From: Polyporus tsugae
Lineage: Eukaryota > Basidiomycota > Agaricomycetes > Polyporales > Polyporaceae
Reading direction: 5' to 3'
Length of the DNA stretch: 64,000 nucleotides
NCBI GenBank assembly: GCA_024305745.1
Contig: JAHRBS010000008.1
Location: 930,001 to 994,000 of the forward strand
The notes under the pieces are model-generated. The model was given only the letters and a program-made list of their open reading frames with translations, ran no database searches and was not told the DNA's origin. Shown piece by piece: positions 33,932 through 45,862 of this stretch. The first letter of the stretch is position 1. Each line of letters opens with the position of its first letter. The position numbers were made by a program, and so were the translations under genes.

Positions 33932-34283
33932 AGGTCAGCCCACGCTCTTTCCTCTCCCAAAATCGGTACAGTGTTCTTTCTCGTCCCCCATGATCGATGG
34001 CCACCAACTGACTGGACACAGAATCATCCAGGCTTTCTCTGCTCGTTGTACGACATCCTCTCGCGACATCCCCATGTTACCGTTACCAATGCAACAGACG
34101 ACGACGTCAGCCCCAGAGAAGTGTATCGACAACATCGTCAGATAAGGCATCTCGCCTTCCCAATCCAGCCACGGATGACTTCATCCTCGATTCTCCCCGC
34201 CTCTTCACGGAGCCACGCTCCTATATAACGTGGATCAATTGCTTGCACCGTCATTTTCTTTCTCTCTCTCGTATACGTTCACA

Positions 34284-35083
34284 ATGAACCCGCACACCGC
34301 ACACTCGCACTCCAAGCCGCACACGTCCAATTCAGGCACACCGCGCATGTCCAGCCAAAATCAAGGCGGTCGCCCCATGGTAAGCCCTCGACAGTCTGCA
34401 CGCCTCGTCCCCCATGAGATGCTGACCGTCCCCACAGACGATGGTCGTAGGCATGGCTACCGTTGCAGCCGGTCTCGGGGCGTTCTGGATGCTGCAGTTC
34501 CGAACGCAGAACAGGAACCCCGCGGAGATACCGACATGTACGTCCCACCTGTACCCTCCTTCTCCCCCCAATCCCCAATACGAGAGTGGTAGGGCAATAC
34601 CGCCATGCTCAACAAGTCGCGGAGGTCAACGAGCGGGTCAGCCCCCCCGGCGGCGGCGACACGAAGACCAGTGTCCGGAGCTCGGACGAGCCCCATCAGC
34701 GCATGCCCTCCATGCCCTCAGACAGTCCTGAAACTGCAGCGAAGAACCCGAAAGGGAGTTCCAGCAGCCTTTCGGACCACGACGGGCCCGAGCGACACGG
34801 GAAAGGAATACTCGCGTCCATCCTGACGTTCATTCACGTAAGCCGTCAATGGACCACGATGTTCACCGCATTGCATGCGAGCTCATCGGCTGTATCTAGG
34901 GCGACCCGAAAGATACCCAGAACGACGACGGGCATGTTGGTCAGCCCGCACCGATTCGGAGGCTGAACGACCGGGGCGGGGTGTATACCAAGGTACTTAC
35001 TGTCCTCTCCGGGACACCCTTCCTCGATGTTTACGCACCTCTTCCAGAACTCGGAATATAAGGACAGCTACCGCCGGGAGTGA
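34284..35083 (+). CDS. small single-pass membrane protein, function unknown
   Basis: Five exons (34284-34379, 34438-34537, 34593-34837, 34900-34992, 35048-35083) give 189 aa in frame. A hydrophilic start (MNPHTAHSHSKPHTSNSG) is followed by one membrane helix (MVVGMATVAAGLGAFWML, about residues 34-51), split from the start by intron 1. After the helix come QFRTQNRNPAEIPTWQYRHA, a Ser/Pro-rich middle and the C-terminus VYTKNSEYKDSYRRE. The N-terminal helix and small size would fit a mitochondrial or ER membrane protein; I recognise no domain. All five exons join with GT..AG introns of 54-62 nt, which supports a real gene. It marks the right border of the hydrolase/F-box array. Confidence 0.65.
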
Positions 35084-36607
35084 TAGTGGACGTCCATCAG
35101 TTTTCATCGTGAAGGCATCACAAAATCCCGTGTCCGCGTCCATGACCATCATGTCCAGTAATGACGATAGCGCTAGGATTTGGGCCGCAACTATACGTCT
35201 CCTTTAGAACGTTCGAGGCACACTTTAGACACATACAGGGAAGCTTCGTCCTTAAGCTTGAGGGAGGCTTGAAGGTGACAACATCGCCGGCGTAAGTGAC
35301 ACCAGAAGTCTCGTGCCATAGCCAAGCATATCGGTGGTTGTAACTGTTATGAGAGCCGGCTACTTTCTTCGTGGTACTTACCGCATGCACGGACCCGGAG
35401 ATTCCCCTGTGTACGGACAATCGGAGGCAATTGAATGCCATACCATTCCAAATCTATTGTCGATGAATAAGCTAGAGTGGAATGTTGCAACAGAGTACGA
35501 GGGAGCCCCGATAGGCTGTGCCACGCGGCCAGCAAGCAGCGAAGTACAGTATACGACCAACATGCGCACGCGAAAACGGGGGTCGGCCGCGTACCGGACC
35601 CGAACTTCCACCAAGCGACAGCCGGCTGGTTGTGGGTTCGGGCTGCGCGCGCACTCGCAAAAACAAAAAGGGAACGAGGGAACGTCGGCAAAATTCTAAA
35701 AGCAACGACGTGAATATTACGCGCCATGGATTATGGCGCGGGATGTGGGTGACCGTGAAGGCAATGATGGGAATAATGCAAAAACGAAAAGAGGGTCTAG
35801 ACGGCGTGCGTAAGCTATGCATGTGTGGGGGATGTGCGCTCATGCGCGTGAAAAATAGAGAGCGGGATGTAGGATATAGAATACGACGAAGCGAAGGTAA
35901 TCTGAATCATGCTACAGGGGTGGAGGTGACGGAGATTGGTACCGCGAGAGGGGGTGGGTGGGTAGTCTATACATCTTAATCTTAGGAAAAATAAAATAAC
36001 GCTTGGGAGACGGAATTGGAGATGATGAATGAAGGGATGTCCCGGGAGGCCGCATAATCCGTGAACGAGGGAAAGGGAGGCAATGAGCGTGATGACTGTA
36101 CAGACCGAGATGCCGAGAGGCAAGGAACTGGGTCAGAGAAGAGCGCGGATGCAAAACGACAGAGCAGAGCACGAACGAACGAAGAGATGCAGTAATCGTG
36201 AGAGACGTATCATGCCCCCAAGAGATGGAAGAGGCCGAGAACGAACAGGTTTGCACCGGACTTGAAGTGCGCGAACGCTAAAAGAGCGGTCCCCGCAGAC
36301 GCCGCGATGCCGGCGGTGATCGATAGCGAAAGGCAAAGTGAATCGTCGGCCATACATAGATGTGGAGGGCGGGGCGGCCCAGACATCAAAGTCGAGGAGG
36401 GCAACGCTAGAAGGCTCCGAAGCTCCATGTACGGCATCCGGGTTCTGTGTGGGAGACGCAATCAGTCTCCCGCTCCTAGCGTCTCACGCCGGCACGACGA
36501 CGAACCGGAACTCACACCGACGGGAAGACGTTGACATACCTGACACCGAATACCGAAGCTTGGAAGTCCCCCACAAAACGACCGGCGCCGGCACGCCGTC
36601 CGGGCCT
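35084..36607. other. intergenic; one possible short membrane ORF on the minus strand
   Basis: No well supported gene. On the minus strand 36210-36461 encodes a short protein containing MADDSLCLSLSITAGIAA and LLAFAHFKSGANLFVLGLFH, two possible helices. A further hydrophobic frame at 35990-36120 (VCTVITLIASLSLVHGL) could be a second exon, but I found no in-phase join. It would lie just downstream of the terpene synthase on the same strand. It may be only 3' untranslated sequence. Confidence 0.25.
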
Positions 36608-38028
36608 TCACTTGAGAAGCGGCAGAAGGCGGACACGCAGGTCATGGCGGACCTGGCGGCCTTCCTTGCCGAAGTAACGCTCGGTCTCGAATGACCAGAC
36701 GAGGTTGCCAATCATCCAGTCGCCGAGACCGTCGATGTACACTTGCAGTTGCTCGTCGATCTCGGGGCCCCATGATGGAAGCGCGGCGCGCAGCGCCTCG
36801 AAGCGATCGATGCACCCGAGGCAGAGATCGCCGACGTAGTCAACGGCCTCTTGAAGCTCAAGGCGCTCCTGGTACTGGATCACGACGATCATGTTGTGGG
36901 TGTCGCCTATTCCGCGAAGGCCTTGTCAGCCAAGTTTCCATGATGCCAAGGGATTGGAACGAAAGTATAGTAGCAGCATCAAGAGAGACGTACCGTTGGA
37001 TTGCTCCACGTTGTACGAGAAAATGTCCTGCATGCGGTGGAGAAAGATCAGCACAGGAATGGAAGATGTGACGAAGCCCGGAGGCCCCTGGGATGTTGCG
37101 AAGAAGACATACATTCGACCACTAGAAGCAAGAGGCTCGTCAAGACACGTCTCAGGGAAAGCAAGTTTGGATGGAGTCGAACACACCGTGACCAGGTCGT
37201 TCGCAGCTTCACCCAACGCCAGAACGATGGGATGCTCCATGACAAAGTCCGGCAGATCGAGCTGTGTCAAAATCAATGTGAGCGTGAGACGCCCTTCTCG
37301 CGCGGAGGCTATATGATGTAAGACATGCACTCACGTTGTTCGCGTACTCAATGAGAGCCCAACACGGCTTGCACCCACTCGTATCTCTGCGCATGGCGAT
37401 GTACGACTCAAGATCCGGGATGTTCCCGGACGCGCGGTCCTTTGCTTGCTGCGTCACTGCGTGGAAGAAGAGCTCGAACGTCTCGATGAACCTCTTCTGA
37501 GCGCCCTGGGAAGCTGTCGCGATCATTCGGCCCCAGAAGCTGTGACCGCGGCAGCTCAGTTAGCACGGGTGCGAAAGGAAGCAGTGCCGGAGAAGGCAAG
37601 TTATCCGACCACGAGGATACTCACCTCTGCGTAAGCCGTCCCACTGCAGACGAGGCCTGGAAGCCGTGCGGGTCGCGAAGGGCGCCGATGATCTCGCTGG
37701 CAGTACTGACTGTTCTCCGGTCGTCCATCTCGTCGCAGATGTTGTCGAGGTGGAAGAGATAGTTGATCCAGTCACAGCATACCCGGAGCTCGTCATACTC
37801 GGCGAGGGGGTAGCACATCGCGGTGAGGAGACCGCCCTTCAGTCCATGGAACGCGGCGCGCTTCTTCTTTTTAAGACGACAACCCCGCAGAAGCCATTGC
37901 TTGGACTCGGTGGAGGCGAGCTGGCACTGGGGGTTGACGCGCAGGGGGTAGGGGCAAGGCGTGATGAGGTCGGGGAAGATGAGGTCCGACGGGCGGAAAG
38001 CAGCAGGCATAAAGCAAGCGGCAGCCAT
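36608..38028 (-). CDS. sesquiterpene synthase (class I terpene cyclase) with a 9-nt micro-exon
   Basis: Predicted to cyclise farnesyl diphosphate into a sesquiterpene. Six exons (36608-36906, 36994-37027, 37113-37121, 37187-37261, 37335-37554, 37625-38028) sum to 346 aa, the usual size for basidiomycete enzymes. The aspartate-rich metal motif is DEMDD (residues 99-103, in YLFHLDNICDEMDD). The second metal motif is the NSE triad in WSNDIFSYNVEQ: Asn236, Ser240, Glu244. The residues WSN, including the essential Asn, come only from the 9-nt exon 37113-37121, which has AG before and GTATGT after it. Without this exon the protein would read DLVT-DIFSYN and lose the Asn. The C-terminal block carries GDTHNMIVV and WMIGNLVWSFETERYFG. 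There is no targeting signal, so it is cytosolic. The product cannot be predicted from sequence alone. Confidence 0.92.
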
Positions 38029-41000
38029 GTCTAGTCGAACGAAGAACGAAAAAGGTCGAATGAGTGTGAGGATAGTAGTTTACGGTGGTGAGGTAGGAAG
38101 GAGGATGGGCGGCGAAGTATATGGTCGGAGGTCTTGGTGCTTTTAAGCTGCACCCAAGACAAAGTCGAGAAGCCCGAGCGGCGGTAGCGGGATAACTTCT
38201 AAGAGCCCGTGGAATTGCGGAGAATCCATTTTGAGTTCGCGCTCGCTCAGCGCGCGGCGGTGGGACCTCGAGGCGGTGTGGCGAAATTGCGGATCGTAAC
38301 GAAAGAAGGCGGTTGTCGTATTTCGGCATGAGATCCCCCAGACGTTTCAGATCTTCCGAGTTCACAGAAGTGTCGGCTACCGGCTAGAGGTGGGCGAAGA
38401 CACGCGAATGTCTCCGATAAACAAAAGGCTCACAGCAGCACGAGGGAAACATTATTTTGCGTCTGCCAAGGGGTAGAATTCAGGAAGACTTGCACGGCAA
38501 GTGAGACGGGGCAATACGCGGATACGGACTGTGGCAAAGATGTGAGCGGGCTTCGCCAATACTCATACGGGAGCTCACCCACTATTCACTGGTACAGATC
38601 AGCGGAGTCCGTCTCCCGCGCTGGACCGATATCTGGGAACATTGGGGTGCTTCCATTTTCCCCGACCAAGTCCGTTGTTGGGATCTCTCCACCGCGACAC
38701 GCAGCAACCAGGCGCGTGGATACGAAGCTAAAATATCGGTTTAGGGCGGAAACATTGAATCAGTGCTGCGTATTGGACATGACTAAACAGAGGGCGGCAT
38801 ACTTACACGGAAACTAACGGGCTCAGTGCGCCTCCTCAGGGGAGGCGGCCGGCCGCCTGTGAACAGATTTGGTCTTCCGGTGAAGGACCGCGGTCCGCCA
38901 ACGAATAAACGCGTGCAAGGTTCAGATTCGGCGATCTCCTCCGGATCTGCGCCGGGATCTGCGAGTCGGCCAAGGCCAAGCCAAAACCGCGGAAATATTA
39001 ATGTGGGAAGCACCCTCGGTCATGTCTAGCGTCCTCCGCGTTGATGATACTGTAGCCTTGAGCCAGAAGCACTTCTGAGTCGGCACCGACGCCTCAATCT
39101 TGGCTGGACACCCCGTCAAAGGGTACGTACACCAGCAAGCCAGTCGGCCGAGGGCAGCGCAAGTCTGAAGTGCGTAGGTATATCCGAATTGCGTTGCATC
39201 ATATTGCATTGATGATTTTCGACATAGCCTGTGACAGAAATCAGGGGCAATTATTGGAGCGGTGCGTGTGTAAATGGTCATGACTTCACCCAAGGCAAGC
39301 AGGTACACGGACCGAAGCGAAGGTCTCGCCAGCCGGGTAATCGTCAACGGTTTGGCGGATAACTCTAAATTATCTGCCCCAACGTTTGGCTGCGCGGTAG
39401 TTTCTACTAGAGAGCCTAAGGATGGTCAGTCAACGTGCTCTTTACCCAACCGACAGCAAGGACGCACATACGCACAGTGGGTATGGGTCGCAAATTGAAG
39501 CGTGACCTGACGGCGACTTGAGGCTGACATGCACCTAACCCAGACCGCGCATACGGGATCTTGGGGCGGGATAGCGTGGCAACAGCCGCTGAGATTGAGT
39601 GAGGGCCGTAGAGGATCGGCAGAGATCTGGGGTGTGCATAAAGCTTGTAACTCGGTTGCGAGGACACGTTAACGCGTTTCCCGCCCTGACCCATTCGGCA
39701 GTGAATCACCGCAGGGTCATCCATGCACGTGTGTATCGACTCATCCGCAATCTCCTTCGGATGCTTCACATCAATGTTAATGTTCACGATGCCTTCGGTA
39801 GGGAAAAGGAACAGGATATCACTCGTGCACATGACCTTCCGGACACTATCTAGCCACAGGCCCCTACAGGCCCCCGGCGGACGTGGGACCAGGTGCTGCG
39901 CCGATAGAACCCCTAAATCTACATAGACAACTCTTGTAAGCGTAGGATGCACTCGTCACTGTAGAGCTCACATTTTCGGCATGACCATAGTAACTGTGGA
40001 GGGTGATGACAACGCCGACATGAACCTAGGGAGAGAGGATAGCCGTGAGGTTATCCGACCATTCAGAACCATGCGCTAAAGATAGAGCTCGAAATGGATT
40101 TTGTGGCCAAGCTAAGTATCTAATATTGCACAGCGACCTACAGCGACTGCGCATGATATTAGGCGCGATTCAGAGGAAGCAATTCAGCGTGCGTATATGA
40201 AACATCAACTGGTAACTAACCTCCTAAACATGGAGACGGAGACCGTTTACGGCAACGTGCGAGATGTACGGAGGAATCTGGAGGGTGCCCGATGCACTGA
40301 TGAGTATTTGCAGTCGCTGATCAAATGCTTAACGCCGCTGACAGCATAACTTACGCACTGCAAGGGCACTTCACGTTTGCTTCCGTCGCTCGGATGACTC
40401 TAAGCACTATCGAAGTCGAGGTCGGGACTGGTCTTGCTTGGAGCTGGGATGGCTGATATGCTTGCTCGCCTGGAGCTCCCGGAGCCTTCCATTCGTCCAT
40501 GGCCACCCAACGAAGCATGGCACATAAGGAAGCTTGTGTGTATCGCCCCGGATAGCTGGAAGCGGGATCTCTCCGGGACGGCCAATCCGTACAATCAGCG
40601 CAAAGTACAAACGCAGTTGTGATGTGAAGCGAAAGAGCTGGAGGCTGGAGGCGGTGGACGACGGAGGCTGAGGAGGCTCCATGTTAGCGCCTTAATGAAC
40701 CTTCCCGCGATATGGCGTCGACACTGCCTCATGCTACTGAACTGAGGTGTTCGCCTCCGCATAAAGAAAATTTTCGTGCTCGACGTACTTGTCATTGCCA
40801 GTCTAACTCACCCAAAAGGAACGTCAAGTTGAATCGTTATCGGTGAGAGAGGCAACGCGACGGTGAATAGGAAGTACTGTACTTTGAGACATCTTCAACT
40901 GAACTTGAGTAGGGTGTCGGCACCGTTATTTGCTGTAGAAAAACCATGCGTGAATCATGTCGTGATTCCTTCTTACCGCACATCTACGCACATCGGTACG

Positions 41001-41115
41001 TATGCTTAGTTGTAGACGGTACCTGCGCATGAGTTACTTAAAGTTACTACTACTTACCCTGAGCAACGGTGCGGCAGCAGTACGAGTGGCGGCACGATGA
41101 GTTGATGACAACCTC
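38029..41115. other. large intergenic region, no gene supported
   Basis: About 3.1 kb between the divergent terpene synthase and MFS transporter genes. The longest open frame (39416-39952, minus, 178 codons) shows no domain or helix pattern I recognise, and no exon joins to it. A 16-bp perfect palindrome (AGGCGGCCGGCCGCCT, 38843-38858) follows a small hairpin (CCTCCTCAGGGGAGG). I found no terminal repeats marking a transposon. The stretch may hold regulatory DNA for the two genes or an old decayed insertion. Confidence 0.4.
38843..38858. repeat. 16-bp perfect palindrome
   Basis: AGGCGGCCGGCCGCCT is self-complementary. It directly follows the hairpin CCTCCTCAGGGGAGG and shares GGAGG with it. 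It could be a protein binding site or a fragment of an element end; there is no further support. Confidence 0.3.
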
Positions 41116-41123
41116 TCACGTGA
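41116..41123 (+). promoter_or_regulatory. TCACGTGA palindrome upstream of the MFS gene
   Basis: The 8-bp palindrome TCACGTGA lies 228 bp before the MFS start codon. It is the core recognised by bHLH factors of the Cbf1/Pho4 type. Use here is inferred from position only. Confidence 0.35.
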
Positions 41124-41350
41124 CCCACAGCTTGGGCGCGCAGTGCTGAGAGCAACGCTTGGCCCAGCTCCATCATCGTCTAATCATCGTCCACTTCATC
41201 CTAAGGCCTCTATCTCCATTTCTCACTGCCGCGACTACCGACACAACCACCGCTAGCCGTGTACTAGGTCTCTGATTTTCGGTGCTCTCGCCGGCGGTGT
41301 TCTTACGCGCATATAGCTAGGTCTGGTTAACGCACCGGTCTATCGCCATC

Positions 41351-44300
41351 ATGCCTCCCAGACGGGTATTTGGGCCAGGCGACTCAGCTCAAGCCGCGAA
41401 CATTGATGCACCAGGAGTGCAGGCGGACGCATCGCAAGGCACACGGCGACCAAGTACTCGCGTTTCTTTCTCTGGTCTTGTCGGCAAACCGACCATCCTC
41501 AACCGATGGAGTCGAGCGGGAGACGGAGACGAGGAAAGTGGTGTCGTGCAACCCCCCGGGCGCCCAGCAATCCCCAGTGCACTACCAGCCCCGGGAGAAG
41601 TGTATGCCACACCTCTTCCCGTCCTGTCAATGATTGTCTTGTCAATTGTATGCGCGTTCATCTAGGTCCGGTGGAAAGGGTGGTTCGCGTGACTGAAGGT
41701 TTTGGACACAGACCATGCTAGGAGAGTTCCTCTCTGCGAACGTGTCAGCACCGTTCCTGCTCTTCATGGTCGAAGGTACGTAAATGATTTTATGTGCGCT
41801 ATGTCGGCCGCTGACGTTCTGCGGCCGCTCTCAGGCTTCGGACAGTTCCATGACGAGTCGCAAGTGGGCTACTGGACAGGACTTCTAGGTGAGTAATGCC
41901 ACAATCAGCCACGTTCCTTCTGGGGAAACGGGATTAGAGGGGAGGACTTAAATGAATTACTTGGATCTCTATGGTGGTTCTCACCATGGTACGATTATTC
42001 AGCCACCCCACGCTCCATTGAGTGTGCTCGAAAGGCCAGGTTGCTGCGGTACCTAACCCTGACATATCTCTGTTATACGAGTTTATCTCATCCGATGCCG
42101 ATGCGCCAGACAAGGTGTCACTGTCGCGCGCAGCAATGAGATTACATCCCCACGCCTGTTGTTCAAGACGGCCTAGCCGTCACCGATGCTGTAAGGTTAT
42201 TTGGCTGCTGACGTACTCATTATGGTTTCGAGCATATTCGAGGGAGTTTCGTGCTTCTCATGCTAACGTCTGTTGTCAGTTTCAACGTTTTTCTTGACAC
42301 AGTTTCTCACCTCTCTTCTATGGGTACGTGTTCGCAGCGTCTAGCCAAGTGTTAGCGACCACCTCATCCCTTCCATTTCCAGGCCACTGTGGCTTCGAAG
42401 CACAATCCACGCATTGTTCTGACTATCTCGTTGCTTGGGAGCGCCATCACATGTTGTCTGTTTGGTACCTCGACTTCAATTGAGCAAGCCATGGCCATTC
42501 GCCTCATGCAAGGCATCTTCGCGGGCGGCATTGGCGTTGCGCGAGGTACCGTAGTTTCAATTACCGATCAAAGTAATGAAGGTCGCGCATATGCAATCCT
42601 GGGGTACATCATCATTTTCACAGCTCCGCTGCATCGTACTGATACCCTACGCCTGTCATGATAGTTTCTGTTGGGGTTTCGGAGGTGTTTCTGGGGCGAT
42701 TTTGGGCGGAACATGTGAGTAATTAGTTAAGCGCATATAGCTGAATGTTGACGTCACCTGCAGTGGAATCGCCTGCACGGAAGTGGCCGGACGTGTTTGC
42801 CAAGGTGCCTCTCTTTGTGACATATCCGTATCTATTGCCATGTTGCATTGCGGCATCCATTACGTTCATCGGTGAGTGTGCGTTCCCATGCAATATTGCA
42901 AGTCGCCGTTTACAAAGCGCCATCTTAGGCTCTGTGCTGTCGCTCTTCCTCGGACCTGACTGTGGGCCCAGAGAAGGCGCCATTCACCTCCCGCCCGAGA
43001 AACTGACCAGCATACCGGAGGAAGAATCCCGACCCCCCACGCCACACTTCGACGAGCCTGAAGAACGTAGCCTTTATGGTTCCATCCGCCAGAAGGTATC
43101 GGGTTACTTTGCCAAGAAGTCTCCAGAGCAATTAGTGGATATCGCCGATCCTGCGCAGTCACCTGAGGCCCCCGTCCCACTCGTGGAAACTTCATCGCGA
43201 AGATCACCCACATTGTCATACGTCAGTAGGGCCAACGGTTCAGCGTACGGATACAGCGCCTCGTACCGTCACCGCGTCGCGAGTGCTGCAAGTATGGCGA
43301 CCAGGCGTGGCAGCACAGCGCTCTCACTGCGTCGGAGGCGGGAGAGCGCCTACGACGGCGTACGATCGAGCGTTGCATCCAGTAACGACATGAACTTCGC
43401 TCAGCGTTTACTCATGGCGAACGAGAACGCGGTGACGAACATTGCTGACCTTTGGGTCGCCGCTGCGATCAATGCGGATAACGAGAACCCGTTCGAGGCG
43501 GACGACGATGAGTTCGACGTTGGCGAGTCCTATTTAGACAACCCGCTCGAACATGCGGTCGAAGACGAAGACTTGGACGAGGACGTCTTTGGTGCGCCGT
43601 CGACTCCACGATACAACCGCTTCTCCCGTCGGGTGTCGTCCGCCGCGGGCCGCGGGCCCGTATCTGGCGTTACTGCTCACCGGACGTCGACAGGCACCCT
43701 TCGGCCCCCACCATCCATCGGTTCGTCGCGGCGCCCGTCTTCTTCGCGCCGCTTCTCCAACCCCCGTCGCGGGTCGTCGTCACTCGTCTCTGGTGGGCCT
43801 GGCGCCGAGACGGACGAGCTGCCGCTTCGACGACCGTCATCGAGCGTCCCAGCAATCTTCTCGCACGTCGGCGTCCGCACGCCCCCCGCTGTGCTCGAAG
43901 CGCAGCAGCTTCTCGCGCAGGCTGAGGCAGAGGAGATGGATGCGCTCACGCCCATCGCCGAGCAGAGCGGGCACCCATCGCGTGAAGCGAGCCCCGCTGC
44001 GTCCATAGTCACACTCTCAAAGAAGGAGCCGTCCATCATGAGCATGCTCCCGATGCAGATTATCCTGCAGTACGGCTGGCTGGCTTTCCACTCCACAACA
44101 CACGATCAAGTGTTTTATCTGTATCTCGTTTCGTGAGTTCTCTCTCCATCTTCCATTTGCTCTCCGGTGGCCCGTTGTGGAGCAGAAAAAGCGCCGACCA
44201 AAGATAAACTTCCCCGTGCTAATACTTATTTTTGACAGGAAGTACCCTTCGGGAGGCCTCAACTTGAACGCCAGCCACTTTTCGCAGCTAAGTGCGTCTC

Positions 44301-45311
44301 TACCTCCCGTCTCGGTTCACTAAGCGAAATTTCAAGGCGCTGACCTCGTTCTCCTTCCTCACCGCAGTTGCCTTGATGTGTCTCGCTCAGATCGCGTACC
44401 AGTTCGTACTGTATCCGTGAGTCGCCTGTTCGCGTTTCCTTGTGCCTCGGAGTTCTAAGGCTGACCACATGCGCTTTCTACAGGAACATCGGGTCCGTCT
44501 TCTTCATTTACCCCACATGCCGAAGAGGACCGAGATCTGACCGTGCCTGTAACAGCCCTCCGAGAGGAAGGTTTTCGCACCTCTCCATGTTCCGCCTGGG
44601 AACGATGCTCTTTATTCCGTCGTATCTCACGGTCATCCTCTACCGCGTATTTGCAAGCCCAAGCGATGACGGCAACCTCGTCCTTATGGCCGGTATGTTC
44701 CCTCTGTCACAGCACATATTGGCTCCGTGATGTCAACGAAATGAGGTTACTGATCGTTCTCATGCACCTCAGCGCTCTCGCTCAGCACGTACGTTACCTT
44801 TCAACCAAAACCCTTACCCAATATTCCGACCGGACCGAGGGGAGATGGTGAACGATGACGCTGATGAAAAATCTTTCGTTGTTCTAGCGCGGTCCGATTC
44901 TGCGGTGGCACCTTCAGTTACACCGCGATTTCGGTATTGCTCAATTATAGTACGTCGTTTCCGTTCTTCCGTTCCCACTCCCTGTGCGACGTACCTGTGC
45001 TGACTGCCTGCCTATTCACTTGTGATTTTAGTGTCTCCTCCCCATCTCGTCGGCTTCTCGAACGGCATCGCGCAGAGCATCGTCAGTCTCGCACGGTTCG
45101 CAGGCCCCATCCTAGGCGGCACGGTACGTCCCCACCATCGCATCCGGCGCGGTACCTTGCACGGCAGATTGAAGTGCCTGAGCTGATGTTCATTTCTTCT
45201 CAGCTATGGTCCAAGAGCGTCCAGGATGACCCCGCGGGCTACCCATTGGGTTTCATCGTGTGCTCGTGTGCTTGCGGTCTCGCTATCCTCCACAGTTTCT
45301 TCATCCGCTGA
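41351..45311 (+). CDS. MFS transporter with long cytosolic loop (YCR023C / ZIF-like)
   Basis: Sixteen exons sum to 855 aa in frame: 41351-41647, 41712-41775, 41835-41888, 42280-42323, 42383-42603, 42665-42714, 42764-42871, 42929-44132, 44239-44291, 44368-44416, 44484-44492, 44556-44692, 44773-44788, 44888-44949, 45032-45123, 45204-45311. The first half has MFS motifs LLWATVASKHNPR and RLMQGIFAGGIGVARG; the second half has YPNIGPPRGRFSHLSMFRLG, VGFSNGIAQSIVSLARFAGP and a final helix. Between the halves lies a loop of about 355 residues, rich in Ser and Arg with an acidic patch (ADDDEFDVGESYLD), a likely phosphorylation region. Exon 11 has only 9 nt and exon 13 only 16 nt. Intron 3 (41889-42279, 391 nt) is far longer than the others. 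It probably exports small molecules by proton antiport; the substrate is unknown. Confidence 0.88.
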
Positions 45312-45862
45312 CCATCGGAATGCCGTCATGACCTCATTCACCTCCCATGTCACCGTTGCATATCATCGTCTTGCCTATCACCGCCTCCTCTTCGACCCGA
45401 GCCGACCCGAACGGTGGCGATTTGTTCATAGAGATCTTGGACCCATACGAGCCTGTTGCGGCCCGCCTTAGCTTCTCGCATACGATGTCTCATTGTCTCC
45501 ATACATTACCTTTATATCTCTACGTAACGGACTTCTACAGAATACATCTACTGGAACAGACCGAACATAAGATACGACGTGACGAACGGACATGGTCTAC
45601 TTGGCTACATATATACAGTAATACGGGATGCGTGGTTGATATAAGTGAGTTGAACTGATCTATGCTTGAAACCGCGTACATCCTGATATCTATGCCGCGT
45701 GCAGGGAACAGCCGGAAAGCCCGAAAATTGCGTAACGCTTTGTTTGGAGCGCAACTGTATAGTAACTGCCGCTGTTGCAAGGAGGCGGTGCATCTCAATC
45801 TACTGTGCGTTCCGTAACAAGTATCATGTACAACAATAAGGAGAAAACATTGGGGGTTGCGA
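45312..45862. other. conv. 3' ends, no gene seen
   Basis: The MFS gene (plus) and the zinc-finger gene (minus) converge here. The stretch is AT-rich and without a supported gene, as expected for two 3' untranslated regions. Confidence 0.45.

Noticed and set aside
39416..39952. 178-codon minus-strand frame in the large intergenic region
   Set aside because: No domain, helix pattern or splice partner; composition gives no sign of coding selection.
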